From Plantibacter sp. Leaf314 (GTDB taxonomy: Bacteria > Actinomycetota > Actinomycetes > Actinomycetales > Microbacteriaceae): a stretch of DNA of 64,000 bases. Of the stretch, positions 41,286 through 50,427 are shown piece after piece. Both the position numbers and the translations under genes were made by a program. The notes beneath the pieces were generated by a model. It worked only from the letters and a program-made list of their open reading frames with translations. It was not told the DNA's origin and did not search any database. The stretch is from the NCBI RefSeq assembly GCF_001423185.1, contig NZ_LMOB01000001.1, positions 1,533,889 to 1,597,888 on the forward strand, given 5' to 3'. How positions within the stretch are numbered: position 1 is the stretch's first letter; every line of letters starts with the position of its first letter.

Positions 41286-42143
41286 ATGTCTCTCGTCGTC
41301 ACCGGAGCCACCGGCCACCTCGGCCACCTCGTCGTCGAGCACCTGCTCGCCCGTGGAACCGATCCCGCCTCCATCGTCGCCACCGGCCGCCGCACCGAGG
41401 CCCTCGCCGACCTCGCCGCACAGGGTGTGCGCACCGCGACGGTCGACTTCGCCGACCCGAGCACGCTCGACGCCGCCCTCGAGGCCGGCGACACCGTCCT
41501 GCTCGTCTCCAGCAGCGAGGTCGGTCAGCGCGTCGCCCAGCACGCCAACGTCATCGACGCCGCGAAGCGCGCCGGCGTCGCCCGCATCGTGTACACGAGC
41601 GCCTCGAAGGCCGACACCTCGCCCCTCATCCTCGCGCCGGAGCACAAGGCGACCGAGGAACTCCTCCGCGCCTCCGGCGTCCCGTTCACCATCCTGCGCA
41701 ACGGTTGGTACACGGAGAACTACGGCCAGGCCGTCGACCAGGCCAAGGCGACCGGGTCCTTCGTCGGGAGCGTCGGCGACGGACGCGTGTCGAGCGCGTC
41801 CCGCACCGACTACGCGGAGGCGGCAGCCGTCGTCCTCACCGCCGACGGCCACGAGGGCGCCGTCTACGAACTCTCCGGAGACGTCGCCTGGACTCAGCCC
41901 GAATTGGCCCAGGCGATCAGCGAGCTCATCGGTCGCGAGGTCACCTACCAGGACCTCTCCCCCGAGGACCACTCGAAGGCGCTCCTGGCCGCCGGTCTCG
42001 ACGAGGGCACGGTCGGCTTCGTCGTCGCGCTCGACGGCAACACCCGCGACGGCCTGCTCGGCGACACCTCCGGCGACCTCAGCCGCCTGATCGGTCGGCC
42101 GACGACGCCGCTCGTCGAGGGGCTCCGCCCGCTCGTCGGCTGA
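41286..42143 (+). CDS. NmrA/SDR-type NAD(P)H:quinone oxidoreductase (QorB-like)
   Basis: 285 residues. It starts MSLVVTGATGHLGHLVVEHLLARG (Rossmann loop GATGHLG), then ASIVATGRRTEALADLAAQGV, TVLLVSSSEVGQRVAQHANVIDAAKRAGV, IVYTSASKADTSPLILAPEHKATEELLRASGVPFTILRNGWYTENY. This is close to QorB of E. coli and actinobacterial relatives, which reduce quinones with NADPH. It is transcribed away from an HxlR regulator. AACGAAAGGA precedes the ATG. A strong terminator follows. Confidence 0.88.
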   Translation: MSLVVTGATGHLGHLVVEHLLARGTDPASIVATGRRTEALADLAAQGVRTATVDFADPSTLDAALEAGDTVLLVSSSEVGQRVAQHANVIDAAKRAGVARIVYTSASKADTSPLILAPEHKATEELLRASGVPFTILRNGWYTENYGQAVDQAKATGSFVGSVGDGRVSSASRTDYAEAAAVVLTADGHEGAVYELSGDVAWTQPELAQAISELIGREVTYQDLSPEDHSKALLAAGLDEGTVGFVVALDGNTRDGLLGDTSGDLSRLIGRPTTPLVEGLRPLVG

Positions 42144-42161
42144 TCGACGCCGTTCCACGAC

Positions 42162-42207
42162 AGAACGCCGTCCACCCACCTGAACTCAGGCGGGTGGACG
42201 GCGTTCT
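42162..42207 (+). terminator. Terminator after the QorB-like gene
   Basis: A 16-bp perfect outer stem (42162-42177 with 42192-42207) encloses a second small stem CCTGA/TCAGG. Confidence 0.8.
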
Positions 42208-42249
42208 CGTTGCGGCAGGCCGACTCGGCGACCGGCCCAGGGGCCGGTG

Positions 42250-42292
42250 CAGCTCAGCTCAGCTCAGCTCAGCTCAGCTCAGCTCAGCTCAG
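42250..42292. repeat. Pentanucleotide microsatellite (CAGCT)8
   Basis: Eight perfect CAGCT units (42250-42289) plus CAG. The run abuts and includes bases of the stop codon of the convergent 72-residue gene. AGCT is self-complementary, so the transcript can fold. Confidence 0.9.
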
Positions 42293-42507
42293 TGCAGCTT
42301 CTTCTGGACTTCCTTCTGCGCCTTCGCCGTGGCCTTCTTCGCCTTCTTCACGGCCTGCTTGCGGGCCTTCTCGACGCGCGGATCGTTCCAGAACTCTTCG
42401 GCGGCGTGCTTGATCTCGCGGTACCGCGTGCGCCCGGCCTTCGCGCCGAGCGTGTAGGCGCCGAAGGCGACGAGGCCGACGATGATGAGGAGGATCTTCT
42501 TACCCAT
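42289..42507 (-). CDS. Small membrane-anchored Lys-rich protein (YtxH-like)
   Basis: 72 residues. One N-terminal membrane helix (KKILLIIVGLVAFGAYTLGAKAG) is followed by a soluble basic helix (YREIKHAAEEFWNDPRVEKARKQAVKKAKKATAKAQKEVQKKLH). This is the layout of YtxH-type stress/envelope proteins. Its ATG 42507 is preceded by GGGAGAGGGAGCAAC. It lies just downstream of the Asp23/AmaP operon on the same strand and may be cotranscribed (152-bp gap). Its end is directly bordered by the CAGCT microsatellite. Confidence 0.75.
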   Translation of the reverse strand: MGKKILLIIVGLVAFGAYTLGAKAGRTRYREIKHAAEEFWNDPRVEKARKQAVKKAKKATAKAQKEVQKKLH

Positions 42508-42659
42508 GGTGTTGCTCCCTCTCCCACGGATGCGCCGTGGGGCGTTGATGTGTCCCGATGGTTCATTCCGCGACACTGGCATTCTGCGACGCGGGGCTGC
42601 GGATCAGCCGATTCGGACTGGGGCTTGCAATTGCACCGGCGCGTCCTGCGCAGTGACGA

Positions 42660-43283
42660 TCACTGCAGGACGCGTTTCGGTTTGGCGGCTCGGAAGCCAC
42701 CACCGACCTCGACGAGGACGGGGAGCTCGACGCCGAGCAGGCGGTCGAGGGACTCGACGGCCGAGCTGACGGTCTCCACTGCCGTGCGGGGCGAGACGCC
42801 GCGCCGGCAGGTCACGGCGACCTTGAGCGCCTGCGCCCGGTTCACGTCCCAAGCGGAGACCCGGACGGCCGAGAACGCCTCCGTGTCGTCGAGCGCATCA
42901 CCGAGGGCGTTGGCCGCGACGTCCGTCTGGAGCACGATGTCGCCGTGGTCGACCGAGGCGCGATGCACGATCCCGGAACGGCCACGCCCCTGTCGCAGGA
43001 CGAACGAGATGAGCAGGGCGGCGACGATCACGAGCAGCACGATCCCGGCGATCGGGACGAGGATCGGGGCCGCCTGACCGGCGTCCGTGCCCGGCACCGC
43101 GGCGAACGGGTTCCAGGCGAACCAGCCGTCGATCGTGTCGAGCACGGAGCCACGGTTGTCGCGCCACCAGTCGGCGACGACGGGCACGGTGACGACGGCG
43201 AGCGCCGCCGCCCCGAGGACGACGAAGAGGAGTCCGACGATGAGGATGAGCAGACGGTTGAGTCCGCGGTTGGTGGAGTTCAC
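42660..43283 (-). CDS. amaP: AmaP-like alkaline-shock membrane anchor protein
   Basis: 207 residues. Two membrane helices (RLLILIVGLLFVVLGAAALAVV at ~10-33 and APILVPIAGIVLLVIVAALLISFVL at ~70-95) are followed by a cytosolic Asp23-like domain (IVHRASVDHGDIVLQTDVAANALGDALDD ... ALKVAVTCRRGVSPRTAVETVSSAVESLDRLLGVE). In Staphylococcus AmaP anchors Asp23 to the membrane. It is the last of five genes linked by 4-bp overlaps. Confidence 0.8.
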   Translation of the reverse strand: MNSTNRGLNRLLILIVGLLFVVLGAAALAVVTVPVVADWWRDNRGSVLDTIDGWFAWNPFAAVPGTDAGQAAPILVPIAGIVLLVIVAALLISFVLRQGRGRSGIVHRASVDHGDIVLQTDVAANALGDALDDTEAFSAVRVSAWDVNRAQALKVAVTCRRGVSPRTAVETVSSAVESLDRLLGVELPVLVEVGGGFRAAKPKRVLQ

Positions 43284-43888
43284 TGTCCGACCTTCCCGTT
43301 CGACGAGATGGAGGTGGTGGCCCGGAGCGACGGCTGCAGGCCGAACGCGTCGAGGTCTGCTGCGACGGCGCGGTCGACCTCCGAGCGGTCGACGGGCATG
43401 CCGCTGGCAGGGGTGATGCGGATCGCCGCGCTGCGTCGCCCGACCGCCACCGAGGTGCCGTCCGGGTGCGTGGCGGCCGTCGTCGAGGCGCGTTGTGCGA
43501 GGGCGGAGGCGATGACCTCGTCGTCCACGACCGCGAGGACGCGGCCGGTCGACAACAGGTGACGGTGCCGACGCCCGGGTCCGATGGCGATCCCGAGGAG
43601 GATCACGCCGAGGACGAGCACGAGTGCCCCCGCGACGCCGAGGATGACGGGCTGCGTGGTCGGCAGACTCGCCGCAGCGCCCGGGATCTCGCCAGGAGCG
43701 ACGAGGAGCGGGCGGACGCCGATGAGGGCGAGCAGCGTCTCGACGGCGATCCAGAGCGCGACGAGCACGAGGAGGACGGCGAGGAGGATCGCGGCGGTGG
43801 AACGCGGCGAGTGCAGCTCGCGGCGAGCCAGGCGACGGAGCACCTTGGTTGGACCGGCGGCCGGGGTCGTGGCTGCGGTGGCGGTCAT
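43280..43888 (-). CDS. DUF6286-type membrane protein of the Asp23 operon
   Basis: 202 residues. Two membrane segments (STAAILLAVLLVLVALWIAVETLLALIGV at ~30-58 and PVILGVAGALVLVLGVILLGIAIG at ~80-103) are followed by a soluble domain with RVLAVVDDEVIASALAQRAS and SAAIRITPASGMPVDRSEVDRAVAADLD. The order and overlaps match actinobacterial Asp23/AmaP clusters, where this family is regular. It overlaps both neighbours by 4 bp. The name is from memory of such clusters; the function is unknown. Confidence 0.75.
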   Translation of the reverse strand: MTATAATTPAAGPTKVLRRLARRELHSPRSTAAILLAVLLVLVALWIAVETLLALIGVRPLLVAPGEIPGAAASLPTTQPVILGVAGALVLVLGVILLGIAIGPGRRHRHLLSTGRVLAVVDDEVIASALAQRASTTAATHPDGTSVAVGRRSAAIRITPASGMPVDRSEVDRAVAADLDAFGLQPSLRATTSISSNGKVGQ

Positions 43889-44298
43889 GAGACCCGTCCT
43901 TCCTGGTCGATCTCGAGTCCGCTCACGCGGATGGAGACGCGCGAGACGCTCGAGCCGGACAACTGCTCGACGCGCGCGGCGATGGCTGCGGTGGCGGCCG
44001 AGACCCGCTCGACGATGGAGCCCCCGGAACGCTGGAGCGCCTCCGGGGCGGCCGAGACGCGCGCCAACGGGATCGCGCGCATCGGCGAGGTGACGATGAG
44101 CGCGAGCGCGCCCCGGTCGTCGGCGAGGTCGACCTTCACGCGTCCCGCCGGGACCCCGAGCGATTCGGCCGCGATGTTGACGGCGACGTGCTCGAGGGCC
44201 TTCGCGGTGATCCGCGTCCGGCCCGGCCCGCCGTGCGGGTGCACGACGGGCGCTTCGGCGACCGGGGTGACCCCGCGGTCGAGGACGGCGGTGGTCAT
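43885..44298 (-). CDS. Asp23/Gls24-related protein, degenerate copy
   Basis: 137 residues. GRTRITAKALEHVAVNIAAESLGVPAGRVKVDLADDRGALALIVTSPMRAIPL ... IVERVSAATAAIAARVEQLSGSSVSRVSIRVSGLEI follows the Asp23 alternation of strand and helix, but lacks the GVxxLGG core seen in the first gene of the operon. It is soluble and probably assembles with the other Asp23-type proteins at the membrane. It is coupled on both sides by 4-bp overlaps. Confidence 0.75.
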   Translation of the reverse strand: MTTAVLDRGVTPVAEAPVVHPHGGPGRTRITAKALEHVAVNIAAESLGVPAGRVKVDLADDRGALALIVTSPMRAIPLARVSAAPEALQRSGGSIVERVSAATAAIAARVEQLSGSSVSRVSIRVSGLEIDQEGRVS

Positions 44299-44486
44299 GA
44301 CGAGACGCGCTTCCCGCGGACGGCGTCGACGATCGCGTTCAGGTCGGTCTGGCCGGTGACGATGCGGGCCACGAGAGCACCGATCCCCATCGCGACAGCG
44401 ACGAACACGAACGCCCAGAACCCGAAGGCCACCCAGCTGAGGGCGAGGACGGCGCCGATCAGGATGCCGGTGTTGGTCGCGGTCAC
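44295..44486 (-). CDS. Small membrane protein of the Asp23 operon (DUF2273-like)
   Basis: 63 residues. One long hydrophobic stretch, or two closely packed helices (GILIGAVLALSWVAFGFWAFVFVAVAMGIGALVARIV), ends in a basic DAVRGKRVSS. It occupies the position of the DUF2273 proteins that accompany Asp23 and AmaP. ATGA overlaps on both sides. Confidence 0.75.
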   Translation of the reverse strand: MTATNTGILIGAVLALSWVAFGFWAFVFVAVAMGIGALVARIVTGQTDLNAIVDAVRGKRVSS

Positions 44487-44941
44487 TGGACTCGCGCCTC
44501 AGCGTCCTGGTCCTCGTCCTCGGACGGGATGAAGACGTCGCTGACGGTCACGTTGACCTCGGTGACCTCCATGCCGACGAACTGCTCGATCGCGCGGATG
44601 ATCGAGGCGCGGACCTCGCCGGCGACGGCCTGCAGGTCGACCGGGTAGTCGGCGACGATCACGACGTCGACGGCGACCTGGGTCTCGCCTACCTCGACGC
44701 GGATGCCCTGCGACAGGTCGGAGGAGCCGATGGCGTCGCGGATGGCACCGAAGGCGCGGGCTGCGCCGCCACCGAGGGCGTGCACGCCGCGGACCTCGCG
44801 GGCGGCGATGCCGGCGATCTTCGCGACCACACCGTTGTCGATCACCGTCTTGCCGTAGGTGTTCGCCTGGGTCGCCGCGTTGTTCTCACCGACGACACCC
44901 TTCGTGACGGTGGGCTTCGGGGAGGAGGTGGTGTTCGACAT
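44483..44941 (-). CDS. Asp23/Gls24-family envelope stress protein
   Basis: 152 residues. [32 protein letters not shown] is the Asp23 hallmark, followed by [62 protein letters not shown]. It is the leading gene of the five-gene operon and carries its only strong ribosome-binding site (AGGAAGGG). Asp23 proteins form abundant membrane-associated layers and respond to envelope stress in Firmicutes. Confidence 0.92.
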   Translation of the reverse strand: MSNTTSSPKPTVTKGVVGENNAATQANTYGKTVIDNGVVAKIAGIAAREVRGVHALGGGAARAFGAIRDAIGSSDLSQGIRVEVGETQVAVDVVIVADYPVDLQAVAGEVRASIIRAIEQFVGMEVTEVNVTVSDVFIPSEDEDQDAEARVQ

Positions 44942-45016
44942 GGTGTTGCCCTTCCTGGTTCGTCTCGAGCGAGCGGTTGATCGCTTCGTTGGTGATAGGA
45001 CGCAGCCATCACGCCG

Positions 45017-45079
45017 TTCGTCACGGTCGATCTCGAAGCTCGTGAACCGACCCCGAATCCAGCACCACGCCGTGACGAA
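45017..45079. promoter_or_regulatory. Long-range inverted repeat between the Asp23 operon and purL
   Basis: TTCGTCACGG (45017-45026) and its exact complement CCGTGACGAA (45070-45079) flank 43 bp. They could be two sites for one regulator of the Asp23 operon, or a cruciform. The rest of the 241-bp gap holds only the purL promoter. Confidence 0.35.
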
Positions 45080-45132
45080 TCGGCCTCGACCTCCGACGCC
45101 CATCCGAGGATCTGTTCGTCACCGCGCGCCGC

Positions 45133-45182
45133 TAAGATTGGTGGGTCCGGCATCCCCCCTCTTCCTTTGGAGTCCTGCCCTC
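45133..45182 (+). promoter_or_regulatory. purL promoter and leader
   Basis: The -10 TAAGAT (45133-45138) gives a ~38-nt leader with TTTGGAG at 45166-45172 before the GTG at 45183. Confidence 0.5.
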
Positions 45183-47516
<2,334 letters not shown>

Positions 47517-47545
47517 TCGCCATCGGCTGATCCGAATCCGTGACA

Positions 47546-47575
47546 CAGCCCCCGCGCCCGAAGGCGCGGGGGCTG
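47546..47575 (+). terminator. Terminator after purL
   Basis: A 13-bp perfect stem CAGCCCCCGCGCC/GGCGCGGGGGCTG with CGAA loop. The 231-bp gap up to the next gene is otherwise empty apart from an AT-richer patch at ~47690-47760. Confidence 0.85.
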
Positions 47576-47747
47576 TTCCGTCGGGTGGGCGGATACCCGA
47601 AACCCACCCACCCGACTCACCCACGGGCGCTCAGGCCGGGAACCCGAATGTCCGGGCCGGCGTCTCCATGGATGTGGTCGCAAGCGACCTCTTCAGCATA
47701 TCAGATGTTGGAATGCGTCCGGGTCATGCGTCATGCATCGAAGGGCA

Positions 47748-48191
47748 TCATGCAGGAGAAGCAGCCATGCCGAAGAGACGCTCGACGGCCAACTCCGCCG
47801 CGATCGCGTCACCCTCGGCGACGGCATCGCGAAGGATCGGGAAGTCGACGCCCAACTCGGCCCAGTCCAGCCATTCAGTCTCGGCGGTCACCGACAGGTG
47901 CGGCGACAGGAGCGCGAGGGCGTCGCGGGCGGTCGTGACGAGGATGCGGTTCGGGCAGCAGGCAACGAGATGGTCCATGAGCCGCCAGGAGTGTTCGGCG
48001 TAGGCCACGGGGTCGGCCCGCCCGATCAGTCGTACGATCACATCCATCTCCGCCACCAACGCGGCGCGTTCGACATCGCCGAGCGAGGGGACGGTGACCC
48101 GGGTCACGCCACCGATGAGCGCACCGAGGGTCTGGAACAGGTGGATCCGTCGAGGACGCACCCCATCCCCCTCCGCAGCTGCGACCGACAT
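47748..48191 (-). CDS. FCD-like ligand-domain protein without HTH
   Basis: 147 residues, all-helical. It resembles the C-terminal FCD half of GntR regulators: VERAALVAEMDVIVRLIGRADPVAYAEHSWRLMDHLVACCPNRILVTTARDALALL, then LGVDFPILRDAVAEGDAIAAELAVERLF. No DNA-binding domain precedes it. The resemblance is weak and by pattern only. ATG 48191 has GGGAAGG upstream; ATG 48224 is an alternative. It shares a strand with the VOC gene at 48257 and faces the GntR gene at 48968, so all three may belong to one regulon. Confidence 0.55.
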   Translation of the reverse strand: MSVAAAEGDGVRPRRIHLFQTLGALIGGVTRVTVPSLGDVERAALVAEMDVIVRLIGRADPVAYAEHSWRLMDHLVACCPNRILVTTARDALALLSPHLSVTAETEWLDWAELGVDFPILRDAVAEGDAIAAELAVERLFGMAASPA

Positions 48192-48256
48192 GAGTCCCGC
48201 CTTCCCGCGATGCTGGGGGTGCATGCGTGCGCGCCAGGATAGCAAGAGCCCGGCCC

Positions 48257-48712
48257 TCAAGCGGTGAGGAGCGATGCCGACGGCAGGGGCCGGAACCGGT
48301 CGAAGTACCCGGCGCGGACGAACCGGATGAGATTCCCCGCCGGGTCGACGAGGCCGAAACCCGGGTAGCGCTCTCCGTGTCGACCGCCATGGTCCTCCGG
48401 GAGGAGCGCCGGTGCACCGACCTCGAACACCTCACCGCAGTGAGTCAACATGCGTCGGGCGAACTCCAGGTACAGCGCCTTCGGGCTCACCGCCGCGAGG
48501 ATGCAGACCGAGTCCCGCTCCCCACCCGTCGACACCGGTGCGCTCCCACGTCGCTCGATGTACAGGAGCTCGCCGCCACCCACCGAGACGTGGAGGCGGC
48601 GTTCGGTCGCGGCGTCCAACCGACTGATCCGCGCCCCGAGCATCGCGTAGAAGCCCGCCACCTCAGGGACCGAGGGGCATTCGAGCACGCTGATGGCGAG
48701 ACCGCTTGACAT
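48257..48712 (-). CDS. VOC-superfamily protein
   Basis: 151 residues. GLAISVLECPSVPEVAGFYAMLGARISRLDAATERRLHVSVGGGELLYIERRG is the first module; VCILAAVSPKALYLEFARRMLTHCGEVFEVGAPALLPEDHGGRHGERYPGFGLVDPAGNLIRFVRAGYFD the second, with the DPAGNLIRF signature of bleomycin-resistance/glyoxalase-type VOC proteins. The substrate is unknown. ATG 48712 has TTGGAG upstream and a ~115-nt leader if the promoter at 48834-48862 is used. The stop lies 65 bp before the start of the FCD-like gene, so the two are probably one transcript. Confidence 0.78.
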   Translation of the reverse strand: MSSGLAISVLECPSVPEVAGFYAMLGARISRLDAATERRLHVSVGGGELLYIERRGSAPVSTGGERDSVCILAAVSPKALYLEFARRMLTHCGEVFEVGAPALLPEDHGGRHGERYPGFGLVDPAGNLIRFVRAGYFDRFRPLPSASLLTA

Positions 48713-48833
48713 GGTGGCTCCAATGATCGGGTGCTCGGAACACCTCCTGGCGGCCGGGAGGCGCCGGAGTGCAGCCGGGCGGGAACGGGTGATGAGGCTG
48801 ATGGAAGCCGCCCATCGGGCGAGCGGCACAACT

Positions 48834-48862
48834 AGAATATCAAATACTTGTCAAGATGTCGA
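48834..48862 (-). promoter_or_regulatory. Minus-strand promoter TCGACA-N17-TATTCT
   Basis: The -35 TCGACA (48862-48857) and -10 TATTCT (48839-48834), with a perfect 17-bp spacer, lie in the most AT-rich stretch of this region and point towards the VOC gene. Confidence 0.5.
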
Positions 48863-48865
48863 TGT

Positions 48866-48931
48866 TTTCACGCATGATCCACAACACATGAGGCGTGAAA
48901 CTGTCCAACACACCTCGGATATCGGTATCCT
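48866..48931. promoter_or_regulatory. Operators and promoter before the GntR gene
   Basis: Inverted repeat TTTCACGC-N19-GCGTGAAA (48866-48873 / 48893-48900), then palindrome GGATATCGGTATCC (48917-48930) overlapping the plus-strand -10 TATCCT (48926-48931). Both sites lie between the divergent VOC and GntR promoters and are candidates for the GntR protein. Confidence 0.5.
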
Positions 48932-48967
48932 GAACAGGTCACATCCCAGCTCGACGATCGGAGACCC

Positions 48968-49654
48968 ATGCCCGTGCCCAAGACCGTCGAGTCGAGCCCT
49001 CGGAAGCTCCTCCGCGACATCGTGTTCGACCAGCTGCTGACCGCCATCGAGGACGGCACGCTCGAGCCCGGGGAACGCCTGAACGACGAGGAACTCGAGA
49101 AGTGGCTGGGGGTGTCGCGCACCCCGATCCGCGAGGCCATCAGCAAGCTCGCCGACATCGGCCTCGTCGAGACCGCTCCGCAGCGGTACACCCGCGTCGC
49201 CAAGCCGACGTTGGAGCAGTACGCGGAAGCGCTGCGACTCCTGAACGGGTTCCACGAGCTCAGCGCGCGCTGGAGCATCCCCCACTTCACGGACGAGGAC
49301 GTCGAGACGTTCCGTGCGCTCGGCGACGCCGTCCTCGCCGACATCGAGGCCCGCGACAAGCACGTGCTCCGCTCCTCCTCCGACTTCGCCGACTTCATGG
49401 TCGAGCGCTCCGGCAACTCGCTGCTGCAGCAGGTCGCCCGCCAGATGAACACGCGGGTGACCTACACCGCGCTGCCCACGATCGAATTCTTCCAGTGGGA
49501 CATCTTCGCCGCGTACGTCGCAGGCCTCGTGGCGGCCGCCGAGGCGCGGAGTGCCGAGGACGCCGAGCGGGTCATGCGCACCCAGGCGAAGGCCACCGAC
49601 GCCTTCCTCGAGCAGGTCGTCGCGGCCGGCGGCGGAGTCCCCTCCGCGAGCTAG
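48968..49654 (+). CDS. GntR-family transcriptional regulator
   Basis: 228 residues. The N-terminal winged HTH contains RKLLRDIVFDQLLTAIEDGTLEPGERLNDEELEKWLGVSRTPIREAISKLADIGLVETAPQRYTRVA, the GntR signature. The C-terminal helical domain (~85-220) is FCD-like (FADFMVERSGNSLLQQVARQMNTRV ... AEARSAEDAERVMRTQAKATDAFLEQVV) but lacks a clear metal-ligand His set. It is divergent from the VOC/FCD-like pair and probably regulates it. CGGAGACCC precedes the ATG. A perfect terminator follows. Confidence 0.88.
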   Translation: MPVPKTVESSPRKLLRDIVFDQLLTAIEDGTLEPGERLNDEELEKWLGVSRTPIREAISKLADIGLVETAPQRYTRVAKPTLEQYAEALRLLNGFHELSARWSIPHFTDEDVETFRALGDAVLADIEARDKHVLRSSSDFADFMVERSGNSLLQQVARQMNTRVTYTALPTIEFFQWDIFAAYVAGLVAAAEARSAEDAERVMRTQAKATDAFLEQVVAAGGGVPSAS

Positions 49655-49670
49655 CCGCTCCACGCCGTCC

Positions 49671-49702
49671 CGGAGCCGCCTCCCGACCGGGAGGCGGCTC
49701 CG
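49671..49702 (+). terminator. Terminator after the GntR gene
   Basis: A 14-bp perfect stem CGGAGCCGCCTCCC with its complement, loop GACC, followed by CTCGTTGT. Confidence 0.85.
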
Positions 49703-49761
49703 CTCGTTGTACGGTGGACCGTCGGCCGCGTGGCCGCGGATCGTCGGAACGGAGCACAGCA

Positions 49762-50427
49762 GTGGGATTCCTCCTCTGGCTCTTCGACGCGACCTTCACG
49801 ATCGGCGACCAGGTGGTCCTCTGGCGCGAGGTCGTCGGCAACCTGTTCGGACTGGCGAGCGCCCTCGGCGGCATGCGTCGCCGAGCCTGGGCCTGGCCCG
49901 TCGGGATCATCGGGAACGCCCTGCTGCTGACCGTCTTCCTCGGTGCCGTCTTCCACACACCGAACCCGACGAACCTCCTCGGCCAAGCCGGCCGGCAGCT
50001 CATGTTCATCGTCGTCTCGGTCTACGGGTGGGTGCAGTGGCGGCGCAACGAGCACGTCGAGACGGCGACCGGTCCCGTGTCGGTCATCAGGCCCCGATGG
50101 GCCGGTGCGCGCGCCCGCCTCGTGCTCGTCGCCCTGCTGGTGGGTGGGACGCTCCTGTTGACGCCGCTCTTCCGCGCGCTCGGCTCCTACGAACCGGTCT
50201 GGGCCGACGCCTGGATCTTCATGGGCTCCCTGCTCGCCACCTGGGGCATGGCGAAACGGTGGGTCGAGTTCTGGCTCATCTGGGTGGCGGTGGACATCGT
50301 CGGGGTGCCGCTCCTGTTCGGGGCCGGGTACTGGGTCTCGGCGTCGATGTACCTCTTCTACGGCGCGTTCACACTCGCCGGCTTCTTCGTGTGGGCGCGC
50401 GGCGAACGAGCCGAACCGGTGAGGTGA
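49762..50427 (+). CDS. pnuC: Nicotinamide riboside/mononucleotide transporter PnuC
   Basis: 221 residues with ~7 membrane helices. PnuC marks: WREVVGNLFGLASALGGMRRRAWAWPVGIIGNALLL (helix 1-2, WPxGIxGN), GQAGRQLMFIVVSVYGWVQWRRNE (the YGWxxW motif), and near the end WVEFWLIWVAVDIVGVPLLF, YLFYGAFTLAGFFVWAR. It is a passive importer of an NAD precursor in the cytoplasmic membrane, driven by intracellular phosphorylation. GTG 49762 has GGAG ~10 nt upstream. The last 70 bp overlap the convergent histidine kinase gene. Confidence 0.92.
   Translation: MGFLLWLFDATFTIGDQVVLWREVVGNLFGLASALGGMRRRAWAWPVGIIGNALLLTVFLGAVFHTPNPTNLLGQAGRQLMFIVVSVYGWVQWRRNEHVETATGPVSVIRPRWAGARARLVLVALLVGGTLLLTPLFRALGSYEPVWADAWIFMGSLLATWGMAKRWVEFWLIWVAVDIVGVPLLFGAGYWVSASMYLFYGAFTLAGFFVWARGERAEPVR

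Noticed and set aside
44859..45182. N-terminal extension of PurL by 108 codons
   Set aside because: It would overlap the Asp23 gene start and add a basic, non-homologous segment; the GTG at 45183 has a ribosome-binding site and gives normal PurL length.
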